A stretch of DNA of 64,000 nucleotides from Cyclobacteriaceae bacterium (GTDB lineage: Bacteria; Bacteroidota; Bacteroidia; Cytophagales; Cyclobacteriaceae): assembly GCA_019694875.1 (NCBI GenBank), contig JAIBBC010000002.1, forward strand, positions 1 through 64,000, in the 5' to 3' direction. How positions within the stretch are numbered: position 1 is the first letter of the stretch; every line of letters begins with the position of its first letter. Made by a program: the position numbers and the translations under genes. Below are positions 28,234 to 36,390 of the stretch, piece by piece. Below the pieces are notes generated by a model. It saw only the letters and a list, made by a program, of their open reading frames with translations, did not search any database and had not been told where the DNA came from.

Positions 28234-29928
28234 ATGCGCAAGGCACTTATTTTCCTACTGGTTTCAATCCCTTTTCTGGCTTTTTCTCAGAGCACATACG
28301 TCTCACCCAACGAAAGCTATTACCATTTGCTTGACCGGTACGAAGTAAAATCCGGGCAGATCTCGCCCTACGTTTTTACGTCCGTAAAACCGTGGAAACG
28401 ATCGGCAATTGTACAGTTTATCGACTCGCTCGACCGGCAAGGAATGTTTACCTCAGCGGCCGATCGGTTTAACCTTCAGTATTTCCGCAACGACAACTGG
28501 GAGTGGGCCCGCCCCGAAACCAACGAGCGCCCGGCCATTCTGAAGTACTTGTATAAAAAGAAATCGGATTTGTTTCATGTTGATGAAGACCCTGATTTCG
28601 ACCTGCATGTTAACCCTGTGGTTTATGCCGGTGTTGGGAAGGATTCAGAATCGGAAGATTTGTTATTCATCAATAGCCGGGGCGCGGAAGTCCGGGGTAT
28701 GATCGACAGGAAAATCGGGTTTTACATTTTCCTCACGGAGAATCAAACACGTGTTCCATCGTACATAGCGAACCGGGTTGATGAAGATCGCGGCAACGGA
28801 TCCTATCCGGTAATTCCGCATGAAGGTTTCTGGAAAGGATTTAAAGATGGCAATGCGTATGATTTCTTCCAGGCGCGCGGCCATATTTCGTTTGAAGCCA
28901 CGCGTCACCTTAACATTCAATTCGGTCACGACAGAACGTTCATCGGTAACGGGTTCAGGTCGTTGATCTTTTCCGACCACGCACCTCCGTCATTATTTCT
29001 GAAAGCGAATGTTAAAGTATGGAAACTGAACTACCTCTTTCAGTTGAACAGAATGGTGGGTGATGTAGTGGGAAACAGCACAGGCTTAAAGGCAAGCGGA
29101 AAATACAACGATAAATATGTCGCCCTGCATCATTTAAGTATTAACATTGGCAAGAAACTCAACCTCGGTGTATTTGAATCGGTCGTGTTTAACCGAAATG
29201 ATTCAACTTCGTTTGAGTACGGCTACCTGAATCCGATTATTTTTTACCGCGCCATCGAGCAACAATTCGGCAGCAGCGATAATGTGATTCTCGGGATGGA
29301 TTTCAAGTGGAACTTAGCGAAAGGCGTTTCGGCTTATGGCCAGTTTGTACTCGATGAATTTGTACTGGATCGCGTGAAGGAGGGAAAGGGCTGGTGGGCC
29401 AACAAATACGGCATTCAGGCCGGGTTAAAATATTTTGATGCGTTTGGCGTCTCTAACCTCGACTTGCAGGGAGAAACAAACATTGTGCGGCCTTACACGT
29501 ATTCACACGGAACACCGAACGGCAGTTATTCCAGTTATTTGCAGCCTATTGCCCATCCGCTTGGCGCGAACTTCAGGGAATTTATTGGGATTGCACGTTA
29601 TCAGCCAATACCGCGACTGAACCTTACCGGTAAACTGATGTATGCACAGGTTGGGCGCGATACAACGGGTGTGAACTGGGGAAGTGACATTATCAAGAAA
29701 AATACAACGCGTGAAAAAGACTTTGGAAACTCGATTGCACAAGGTGTGAAGAACGACTTATTGATCGGCACATTTACAGCAAGCTGGATGGTAGGTCATA
29801 ACATTTTCATTGACGCCTCCGTGGTGATCCGCAAGAGCGAAAGCCCGGTTGCGCGGTTCAATACGAATAGTACCATAACTTCGTTAGCTTTGCGCTGGAA
29901 TATCCCGCAACGATTCTACGACTTTTAA
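28234..29928 (+). CDS. Wzi-like capsule assembly / outer-membrane beta-barrel protein
   Basis: A 564-residue protein with a signal peptide (ends LAFSQ). Its N-terminal segment and the long run of alternating hydrophobic strands fit the Wzi family of 18-stranded outer-membrane barrels, including the motifs FQARGHISFEATRHLNIQFGHDRTFIGNG and NLQGE-type strands. Wzi binds capsular polysaccharide at the cell surface in Enterobacteria. In Bacteroidota the polymer attached is unknown. It ends in a terminal aromatic (RFYDF), typical for barrel insertion, and is followed after 2 bases by the exporter gene. Confidence 0.75.
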   Translation: MRKALIFLLVSIPFLAFSQSTYVSPNESYYHLLDRYEVKSGQISPYVFTSVKPWKRSAIVQFIDSLDRQGMFTSAADRFNLQYFRNDNWEWARPETNERPAILKYLYKKKSDLFHVDEDPDFDLHVNPVVYAGVGKDSESEDLLFINSRGAEVRGMIDRKIGFYIFLTENQTRVPSYIANRVDEDRGNGSYPVIPHEGFWKGFKDGNAYDFFQARGHISFEATRHLNIQFGHDRTFIGNGFRSLIFSDHAPPSLFLKANVKVWKLNYLFQLNRMVGDVVGNSTGLKASGKYNDKYVALHHLSINIGKKLNLGVFESVVFNRNDSTSFEYGYLNPIIFYRAIEQQFGSSDNVILGMDFKWNLAKGVSAYGQFVLDEFVLDRVKEGKGWWANKYGIQAGLKYFDAFGVSNLDLQGETNIVRPYTYSHGTPNGSYSSYLQPIAHPLGANFREFIGIARYQPIPRLNLTGKLMYAQVGRDTTGVNWGSDIIKKNTTREKDFGNSIAQGVKNDLLIGTFTASWMVGHNIFIDASVVIRKSESPVARFNTNSTITSLALRWNIPQRFYDF

Positions 29929-29930
29929 GC

Positions 29931-31757
29931 ATGAAGATTTATTTACGGATTTTAGGATACGCCCGCGGACTTTCCAGACGAATGATGAAGTTTTTCATCT
30001 TCGCCATTCTTGGGGTGTTATTCAGTGCCGGGTACCTTGCGTTGATCATGCCGATGCTGGATGTATTATTCAAAAAGGGCGGGGTTCCGCCTATTCCAAA
30101 AGCACCTGGCAATTTTGAACTTTCCACAAAATTTGCGCACGAATTTTTTGAACATCATTTTATCCGCATCATACACGAGTACGGGCCGTCAACCACCTTG
30201 CTGTTCATTTGCGTGGGCATTGTGGTGTTGATGATTATTGGCAACACGTTCAGGTATTTCGAACGTATTACCGCCTCGCGCATTAAAGTAGACGTTGTGA
30301 AAAATATGCGGGTTGATCTGTTCAGCCGTGTATCCAATTTACACATCGGGTATTTTAACGATCAGCGTAAAGGTGACCTGATGTCGCGATTCACCAACGA
30401 TATGTCGGAAGTTGAATCATCTGTGAACAACAGCCTTAAATCGGTGTTAAAAGAGCCGATTACGATCATTGTCTACCTCGGGGTGATGTTCTACCTTAAC
30501 TACAAGCTGACGTTATTCACACTCATCTTGTTGCCTTTGATGGGCGGACTTGTTGCCGAGATCATCAGACGGTTGAAAAAGAAAGCGCGGCAGAGTCAGG
30601 AGGCAATGGGTCGTATCGTGAATATCCTCGATGAAACGTTTGGCGGTATGCGTGTAATCAAGGCGTTCAATGCCCGCAACTTTGTCATAAAAAAGATTGA
30701 CGCAGAAACAAGTTATCACCGTAAGGTCAACCTTTCAATTGCCCGGAAAAATGAGATGTCATCACCATTGTCGGAAGTACTGGGTGTTATTATTGTAGCG
30801 GTAATTTTATGGTATGGTGGAAATCTGGTGCTGAGCGGATCGAAAGAACTGGAGCCGCAGGAGTTTATCGGTTTCCTGGTATTCTTTGCCTCCATGATTC
30901 AGCCGGCAAAGAACTTTTCGAATGGGATTACCTCTTTGCAAAAAGGTACCGTTGCTGCAGACCGCATATTCAAGGTAATCGACATGGAGCCTGCTGTAAA
31001 GAGCAAGCCTGACGCGACCGTACTCGATTCATTCAAAGACAGTATTGAATATAAAAATGTAAGTTTTGCGTATGATAAAGAACTGGTGTTGAAAAACGTC
31101 AACCTGAAAATTCAAAAGGGTAAAACTATTGCGCTTGTGGGTTCATCCGGTGGCGGTAAATCAACCCTTGCCGATTTGGTTCCGAGATTCTATGACCCTA
31201 CCGAGGGTGAGATTTTGCTTGACGGTATCTCGCTTACCGATTATGAGATCGAATCGCTGCGCAAACAAATGGGCGTGGTAACGCAGGAATCAATTTTGTT
31301 CAACGATACGATATTTAACAACATCGCATTCGGGAAAGAAGATGCAACCCTGGAAGATGTAATGGAGGCTGCGAAGGTGGCGAATGCACACAACTTCATT
31401 ATGCAAACTCCGGAAGAATACCAGACGTTTATCGGTGAACGTGGTTCGAAGCTTTCAGGCGGACAACGCCAGCGCCTTGCCATCGCACGCGCGGTGTTGA
31501 AAAATCCGCCCATTCTGATTTTGGATGAAGCTACCTCTGCATTGGATTCTGAATCCGAAAAACTGGTGCAGGATGCCCTGACTAATTTGATGAAAAACAG
31601 AACTTCTATCGTAATTGCCCACCGCCTCAGTACAATCCAGCATGCCGATGAAATCATTGTTATTCAGAACGGCCAGATTATGGAGCGGGGTACGCACGAT
31701 CAACTCGTTGCAAAAGGCGGGGTTTATAAGAAGCTCAGCGAAATCCAGAAGGCCTGA
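29931..31757 (+). CDS. MsbA-like ABC exporter (half transporter with fused ATPase)
   Basis: A 608-residue type I exporter. The N-terminal domain has about six spans (residues 20-330) and the ATPase covers about 350-600. Walker A is VGSSGGGKSTLADL, the signature is LSGGQRQRLAIARA, Walker B is ILILDEATSALD, and the H-loop is IVIAHRLST. Close relatives move lipid A or other lipids across the inner membrane. It starts 3 bases after the Wzi-like gene, suggesting coupled expression and an envelope polysaccharide or lipid role. Confidence 0.88.
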   Translation: MKIYLRILGYARGLSRRMMKFFIFAILGVLFSAGYLALIMPMLDVLFKKGGVPPIPKAPGNFELSTKFAHEFFEHHFIRIIHEYGPSTTLLFICVGIVVLMIIGNTFRYFERITASRIKVDVVKNMRVDLFSRVSNLHIGYFNDQRKGDLMSRFTNDMSEVESSVNNSLKSVLKEPITIIVYLGVMFYLNYKLTLFTLILLPLMGGLVAEIIRRLKKKARQSQEAMGRIVNILDETFGGMRVIKAFNARNFVIKKIDAETSYHRKVNLSIARKNEMSSPLSEVLGVIIVAVILWYGGNLVLSGSKELEPQEFIGFLVFFASMIQPAKNFSNGITSLQKGTVAADRIFKVIDMEPAVKSKPDATVLDSFKDSIEYKNVSFAYDKELVLKNVNLKIQKGKTIALVGSSGGGKSTLADLVPRFYDPTEGEILLDGISLTDYEIESLRKQMGVVTQESILFNDTIFNNIAFGKEDATLEDVMEAAKVANAHNFIMQTPEEYQTFIGERGSKLSGGQRQRLAIARAVLKNPPILILDEATSALDSESEKLVQDALTNLMKNRTSIVIAHRLSTIQHADEIIVIQNGQIMERGTHDQLVAKGGVYKKLSEIQKA

Positions 31758-31802
31758 GTTGCGGTTTTACCCGCATGTATGTTAATCGTATAATTTCTAA
31801 TT

Positions 31803-31831
31803 TTTGATTCGCGGTAAAAACATTATGTTTG
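31803..31831 (+). promoter_or_regulatory. Bacteroidetes-type promoter of the 31851 gene
   Basis: TTTG at 31803-31806 and TATGTTTG at 31824-31831 have the standard 17 bp spacer. The ATG follows about 20 bases after the -7 box. Confidence 0.7.
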
Positions 31832-31850
31832 GGATGCTTATACTGCATTT

Positions 31851-32177
31851 ATGAAAAAAAACAGGCTTATTTTTTACTCGGTAATCGGGCTTCTGCATCT
31901 GCTTGTTTTTTTGTTCACCATCTACATGGATGGAAGGAAAGATGACCTTCAATTTCTTTTGAATCTTTCTAAAGTAATCGGGCTGATGAAGTACGCCATG
32001 TTCGTTCTGCTGGTTTTATTTGTTACCAACTTCATACTTCATCTGCGCGACAACAAGCGGCATAAACGCGAGAACGTTCATCTCATCCAGGAAATGAACA
32101 CCCTCAAAGCGAAACTCTACGATCTTCAGGAAACCGGAAAGAAAACTTCCGAACCAAATCCTCCCAAGCCTGTTTAA
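31851..32177 (+). CDS. Small membrane protein with C-terminal coiled coil
   Basis: A 108-residue protein with two hydrophobic segments (about residues 6-23 and 44-63), a basic connector (RDNKRHKRENVH) and a short helical tail (LIQEMNTLKAKLYDLQE). It ends in a polar, Pro-rich stretch. No family is recognised. It has its own good promoter and a weak hairpin (ACTTGT/ACAAGT with T run, 32182-32206) after it. Confidence 0.65.
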   Translation: MKKNRLIFYSVIGLLHLLVFLFTIYMDGRKDDLQFLLNLSKVIGLMKYAMFVLLVLFVTNFILHLRDNKRHKRENVHLIQEMNTLKAKLYDLQETGKKTSEPNPPKPV

Positions 32178-32206
32178 CAGGACTTGTAAACACCAAACAA
32201 GTTTTT

Positions 32207-32436
32207 CATTCTCCTTCTCACACGGTTCGGGTAGTCGTTTGACAAACGTTCCATGATATTTCGTAAACGATGTTACGGTATTTCGTTATTCAATAGGTGA
32301 AATTACTTGTAAACATTCGAAAAACAACGAAAATGCCAGTCGCGCAGGTGGTTCAATGTTTGTAAGTGTTGTACAGGATAATTTGGTTAATTAAGTACTG
32401 GTGAAAGGAAGCCCCGGACGATGTCCGGGGTTTTTA
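32207..32436 (+). ncRNA. Candidate small RNA region ending in a strong terminator
   Basis: No open frame covers these 230 bases, yet they end in a strong hairpin (CCCCGGAC / GTCCGGGG, T5 run, 32412-32435) that is far from any upstream stop codon. A weak promoter-like pair (TTTG near 32238, TATTTCG near 32258) lies inside. Another explanation is a long 3' region of the 31851 gene. No known RNA family was recognised. Confidence 0.25.
32412..32436 (+). terminator. Strong intrinsic terminator
   Basis: An 8 bp GC-rich stem CCCCGGAC / GTCCGGGG with a GAT loop is followed by TTTTT. It insulates the small gene at 32487 from upstream transcription. Confidence 0.85.
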
Positions 32437-32486
32437 TTCAAAACCAAATTTTTCCAACGTTACTTAAACATCAAACCTGTCACAAT

Positions 32487-32684
32487 ATGGTTAAGCATTC
32501 TCTTCACAGATTTCTGTTGTTTGCAGCAATTTTTGTAAGCCTGGTAGTTCACTTTATTACTACCAACAGTCAGTTGACCACAAACGACATTGTCATCCTT
32601 TCAGCACTTTTCTTACTGATCCTGTTATATGTCGGCAATAAAATGACTATCCGGAAAAGACATTCAGGCAGCGCCAGACGTTAA
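32487..32684 (+). CDS. Small two-span membrane protein
   Basis: A 65-residue protein starting MVKHSLHRFLLFAAIF. Two hydrophobic segments (about residues 7-24 and 33-52) are joined by a polar turn (TTNSQLTTN), and the tail is strongly basic (RKRHSGSARR). The frame extends upstream to 32421 but through the terminator, so the start at 32487 is preferred. No family is recognised; confidence that it is expressed is moderate. Confidence 0.5.
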   Translation: MVKHSLHRFLLFAAIFVSLVVHFITTNSQLTTNDIVILSALFLLILLYVGNKMTIRKRHSGSARR

Positions 32685-32760
32685 GCAACTTGTGCCAGAT
32701 TTGATCAGCCTTCCGGCAGGAGCATCTGTCATACCTTGAAATTTCTCTTTACCTACGATC

Positions 32761-33024
32761 ATGCTTTCAAAAACATTCGGCTGTGCCGTGTTCGGGGTTG
32801 ACGCCCGCAAAATTACCATTGAAGTTAATGTTGGTCAGGGAACCAAGTTTCACATGAGTGGCTTGCCCGACAGTGCCGTGAAGGAAAGCGAACATCGGGT
32901 CGAATCGTCTCTTAAGCGATTCGGCTATTTTATGCCGCGACAAAAAACGGTTGTCAACCTGGCTCCTGCCGATCTTCGGAAGGAAGGCAGTGCATACGAT
33001 CTCCCCATTGCACTCTGTATGTGA
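32761..33024 (+). pseudogene. comM: 5' fragment of comM/yifB, cut by the transposon
   Basis: The first 85 codons match the start of YifB/ComM: SKTFGCAVFGVDARKITIEVNV, GLPDSAVKESEHRVESSLK, NLAPADLRKEGSAYDLPIAL. An intact protein has about 500 residues, with an AAA+ Mg-chelatase domain and acts as a helicase in natural transformation. After the codons for DLPIAL, where homologues continue with a G/A-I-L-A-A-S-like sequence, the frame reads two foreign codons and a stop at 33022. The break coincides with the left end of the Tn7-like element. The remainder of comM should lie beyond the right edge of the window. Confidence 0.88.
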
Positions 33025-33029
33025 ATAGT

Positions 33030-33089
33030 ACCAAATAATGAGAACTATCACCAAAAAATGAGAATGCCTGAATTTGCCTCATTTTGCAC
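33030..33089. repeat. Transposon left-end repeats, possible TnsB sites
   Basis: ACCAAATAATGAGAA (33030-33044) recurs 20 bases later as ACCAAAAAATGAGAA (33050-33064). A shorter inverted relative, CTCATTTTGCA, begins at 33078. Tn7-like ends carry several TnsB-binding repeats of about 20 bp, so these are candidates. Confirmation needs the matching right end. Confidence 0.6.
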
Positions 33090-33218
33090 TTTTTAAGAAC
33101 GCTGCATAGACAACTGTCAGGATTTCTCGGGCATTAAGCCCAACAGCTGAGGATACCACATGTATTTATCGTGATTGAAAATAAGTATCTTAAACCTTCC
33201 TGTTTATAATGAATATCT

Positions 33219-35132
33219 GTGTGGAAGGCTAAGCTGACTCTCGAGCAAATTAAGACTATTATCAGCGATTGTATAGCTGAGCTTGACCCCCGCCAGACCT
33301 GGATGATCACCTGGCTTGATAAGGTAGCTTTGAGGGACGACGGAACGCCGTATATTAAGGTGGCAGTACATCATGTTCATCAAGAGCTTTTCAAAGCTTT
33401 TAGCCTTGAGCACCTGAATATCAATAAGCCGCGATGGATTGCACTGCCGCTGCGGCTTTTGCGCGTTTTTCCTGTCGGCACATTGCTTCACAACGGTATG
33501 GCGATGTTTGGGTCGCATCACGGCTATATACAGTCTTTTGCACTGGATCTGAACACATCATCAGAACTTATTCGCACGACACTGGGTGCTTGGCAGCACG
33601 GTTCTGCCATAGTTAACGCCATGCGATGGAACAGGCTTGACAGGTTTGACGTGCAGCCTGCGGGGCGATTTGCAGTCAACAGCAAAATTGTTGTTTATCC
33701 CCACCGGCGTCGGCAGGAAGCTAAGTTTGATTTTGTCGTTTTCCCGGCTGCTGAGCTAGCCAGGTTTTATTGGTTTCCGTCATCGCGGTTCTTTCGCGCC
33801 CTTGTTGAAGGGGAGGCCGCCGGAGGCTTGAAAAATAAACTTTATGTTCCGGAGATAACAATGGCAATAACCGGTGAGGAAGAAGTATACCATCAAATCA
33901 TCGTGAGAGACAGTATGCATTTGCGCGATGCGGAGTTCATCGCAAGGCTTGCATTCAGTCCGGAAGCTTATTATTCAGCCAATACGATTTATCAGTCAGT
34001 TCTCCACGCCAGGCTGGAGCCCGGCAATCGCGGTGCATTGCATCTTGATTGTGTGTTTCCGTTCAGAACCGACACAACCGTGAAGGTCCATGGCTATGTT
34101 ATACGTACCGGCGAAGCGGATGTTCTCATAGTAACAGAGCTGCTCCAATGCTGCGGGCCATGGCCATTTGACTCCTTGAAGTACGACCGTGAAACACCTC
34201 GGCCCGAGAGAGACGATAGTTTAAAATGCAAGGGAAAGAAACATGTCTCCGACGATAATCAGGAAAAGGATCAGCCGGATGACGAGGACAATGGGAATGA
34301 CCAGGGAGAAGACGACGAAGATATAATCAACGGCTTCGTGCTGAGAAATCCGAAACTTCCGTCGGACCCCAGATTTGATCACATTCAACGGAACAACAGC
34401 CGCGTGAAACACGCTGAACTTGACTTAAAGTCACAGCGCTTTCCTACGCTTACTGCTAAAAAGGAAAGGCTTAAACGCTACCGCAAGGTGCCGCCGAAAA
34501 ATACTCTTAAAGTCCCTGCTGTTCCCATAGACAACATTTCAGTGAATGATAATAAGCAAACCGGTGGTGGCAGCACAAATATAGATCTGGTGAGTACTGA
34601 GGGAGAGATGAATCTTGTTGCAGTCGACTGGGGAGCATACGTCGAAAAACTATGTGAGTTTTTCAGAGTGAATGGGTGTGATGCCAGCTATATCGCGAAC
34701 CTTGATAACGGTGGTCACGACTTGCCTCACCAAGTTGACCAAGTCAGACTCCTGCTTGAACTAGGCAGAAGCTTCCGGGTTTCCTTCTTCGTAATTCATG
34801 TTCGTATGCCTAAAATCAATTTCATTGTTTGTGAAATGGACCGGAGGCTCAGGACATCGCTGAAAATCATTATTAAGTCACGGAAGCCAGGCCAAGCGAA
34901 GGCTGAATTCAATCCTGATGATTTGGCTGGGATATATTCTGCGATAAAGACCAACTACCAAACACTTGACCAGTTGCATGATCCGAAAACAAAATCAAAT
35001 TTGAAAGTCATAAGGCTTTACCACTTACCCGATGCGAGCGTGGGAGACCTTGGAGAAAGAATTCTTGTCAAAGTGAATACCGCTGCTGACGCAGATACGG
35101 ACGAGCAGTTGGATGGACAAACTATCGTGTGA
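33219..35132 (+). CDS. TnsE-like transposition protein (remote)
   Basis: A 637-residue protein starting at GTG 33219, since an in-frame stop at 33210 excludes an earlier start. Its layout resembles Tn7 TnsE. It has an N-terminal beta-rich domain (to about 180), a helical segment PAAELARFYWFPSSRFFRAL comparable to the ELARSLFLINSYFCRSC stretch of TnsE, and a conserved-looking beta unit near 290 (LHLDCVFPFRTDTTVKVHGYV). An acidic linker (DDEDNGNDQGEDDEDI, near 350) and a C-terminal alpha/beta domain (about 480-620) follow. TnsE directs Tn7 to replicating plasmids through the sliding clamp. The similarity is from memory and weak. The gene converges on tniQ with 11 bases of overlap. It could be a novel target or accessory protein. 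Confidence 0.5.
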   Translation: MWKAKLTLEQIKTIISDCIAELDPRQTWMITWLDKVALRDDGTPYIKVAVHHVHQELFKAFSLEHLNINKPRWIALPLRLLRVFPVGTLLHNGMAMFGSHHGYIQSFALDLNTSSELIRTTLGAWQHGSAIVNAMRWNRLDRFDVQPAGRFAVNSKIVVYPHRRRQEAKFDFVVFPAAELARFYWFPSSRFFRALVEGEAAGGLKNKLYVPEITMAITGEEEVYHQIIVRDSMHLRDAEFIARLAFSPEAYYSANTIYQSVLHARLEPGNRGALHLDCVFPFRTDTTVKVHGYVIRTGEADVLIVTELLQCCGPWPFDSLKYDRETPRPERDDSLKCKGKKHVSDDNQEKDQPDDEDNGNDQGEDDEDIINGFVLRNPKLPSDPRFDHIQRNNSRVKHAELDLKSQRFPTLTAKKERLKRYRKVPPKNTLKVPAVPIDNISVNDNKQTGGGSTNIDLVSTEGEMNLVAVDWGAYVEKLCEFFRVNGCDASYIANLDNGGHDLPHQVDQVRLLLELGRSFRVSFFVIHVRMPKINFIVCEMDRRLRTSLKIIIKSRKPGQAKAEFNPDDLAGIYSAIKTNYQTLDQLHDPKTKSNLKVIRLYHLPDASVGDLGERILVKVNTAADADTDEQLDGQTIV

Positions 35133-36300
35133 TCTGATCCTGTTTGTCGCCATCATTTTCCTCGCGTCGGCGGATCTTAGAGACACGCCATCTTGCGAGT
35201 TCCGCGAAACTGGAATAGGATTCCGAAAAGTCGTTTCGCCACCTTGAATACACTACCCGGTTATAGTCAACTTCAGTCTTAAACCAGTATGGTATATCTG
35301 GAAAGTCGTTTACGAATATTTTACTCCTTAGTCCAGCCATGGCACGCAGCTCCCGGAACCGCTCCGGCCACTCTTCAAGCAGCCAATAAGCTTTGTACAG
35401 AAGATTGGCGCGGTTGGATACACTAAGCGTTTCAAAAGAATTTGCCCGGCTGTTCTTCGGGACAATGAATTCGACATTCGCCGCTCTAGATAGTTCGCGC
35501 TGAAGTGTATCAAGCTGCGGATTGCCGTGTTTGTTCAGTAGCGAAAGAATTTTGCGCAGTACTAAAAAGTATAAGTGAGCATATTGGAGTCCGTGACGCG
35601 CATCATACCCTGTTTCAATTATAGTATCAAAAAATTGCTGCATTTCCAGTGCCTTTGCCTTGGCGGGAATGGGGACAACTTCGCTGAGGTTGGATAAACA
35701 CTTCCAGCAGCATGTAACAGGAAAAATCGGGGTCTGGCTTCGCCGCCCTTTTTCAGCTATCAGATGGTTGATGGGCATTTCGCACTCCGGGCATACATCA
35801 ATTAGCTCAGTACCGCACTCTACGCAGACAGTTTTTATTGATAGTCGCCACGATTTTCTGAAATAGGGCATGGCGCCATCTTTTTTTAAACACGATGGAC
35901 ATACAGTTAGGGCCGTTCGATGTTTCGAGCCGTGTTTAAGCGAATAGACACTAAACGGTGTAAACCATGGGCTTCGGTTGGCGATATCGGTAACAAACAG
36001 ATTTGGTTGAAAGGATACTAGCCGCATCTGATCAATATCCTCGGATTTAAGGATGCTTTTTTTCAAAATAATGTCCTTGATTCCGGTCGGCAGGAATTTA
36101 TCTAAGTCCCTGTCCCAAAATTCTATGCCATTGAAATACGAGGAGCAGAAGGTATAGTATCGGACTAAGTGACTGCGCGATAATCTTAGCAACCAGCTGG
36201 TGAAGAGCTCGCTTGGTAGTGGCTTTACAAACGACGGCCATGGCGGCTCATCGAAGTGGCCGAATATTATATTGCTTAAAGTTGATTTCTTTTTCGCCAT
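35122..36300 (-). CDS. tniQ: TniQ-family target-selection protein
   Basis: A 392-residue protein of the TniQ/TnsD family. The N-terminus PWPSFVKPLPSELFTSWLLRLSRSH is the signature of TniQ. Cysteine pairs form zinc-binding modules: CPSC (near 145), CVEC with CPEC (near 175-190) and CCWKC (near 220). TniQ binds the target DNA and recruits the AAA ATPase TnsC/TniB, so this protein, rather than the transposase, is the natural candidate for recognising comM. It is shorter than Tn7 TnsD (about 500 residues), so specific DNA-reading parts may be reduced or shared with the convergent TnsE-like protein. Confidence 0.9.
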   Translation of the reverse strand: MAKKKSTLSNIIFGHFDEPPWPSFVKPLPSELFTSWLLRLSRSHLVRYYTFCSSYFNGIEFWDRDLDKFLPTGIKDIILKKSILKSEDIDQMRLVSFQPNLFVTDIANRSPWFTPFSVYSLKHGSKHRTALTVCPSCLKKDGAMPYFRKSWRLSIKTVCVECGTELIDVCPECEMPINHLIAEKGRRSQTPIFPVTCCWKCLSNLSEVVPIPAKAKALEMQQFFDTIIETGYDARHGLQYAHLYFLVLRKILSLLNKHGNPQLDTLQRELSRAANVEFIVPKNSRANSFETLSVSNRANLLYKAYWLLEEWPERFRELRAMAGLRSKIFVNDFPDIPYWFKTEVDYNRVVYSRWRNDFSESYSSFAELARWRVSKIRRREENDGDKQDQITR

Positions 36301-36390
36301 ACTTTCGACGTATCGAGATACGTAGATTATCTTTTTCTGTTGAAAGCATCGATGTAACTGAACGTGATTTGGTAAATCGACTCAAAGTCA

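Noticed and set aside
32761-33024. A complete short protein of 87 residues
   Set aside because: It matches only the N-terminus of a protein of about 500 residues and ends at the transposon boundary, so it is a truncated gene.
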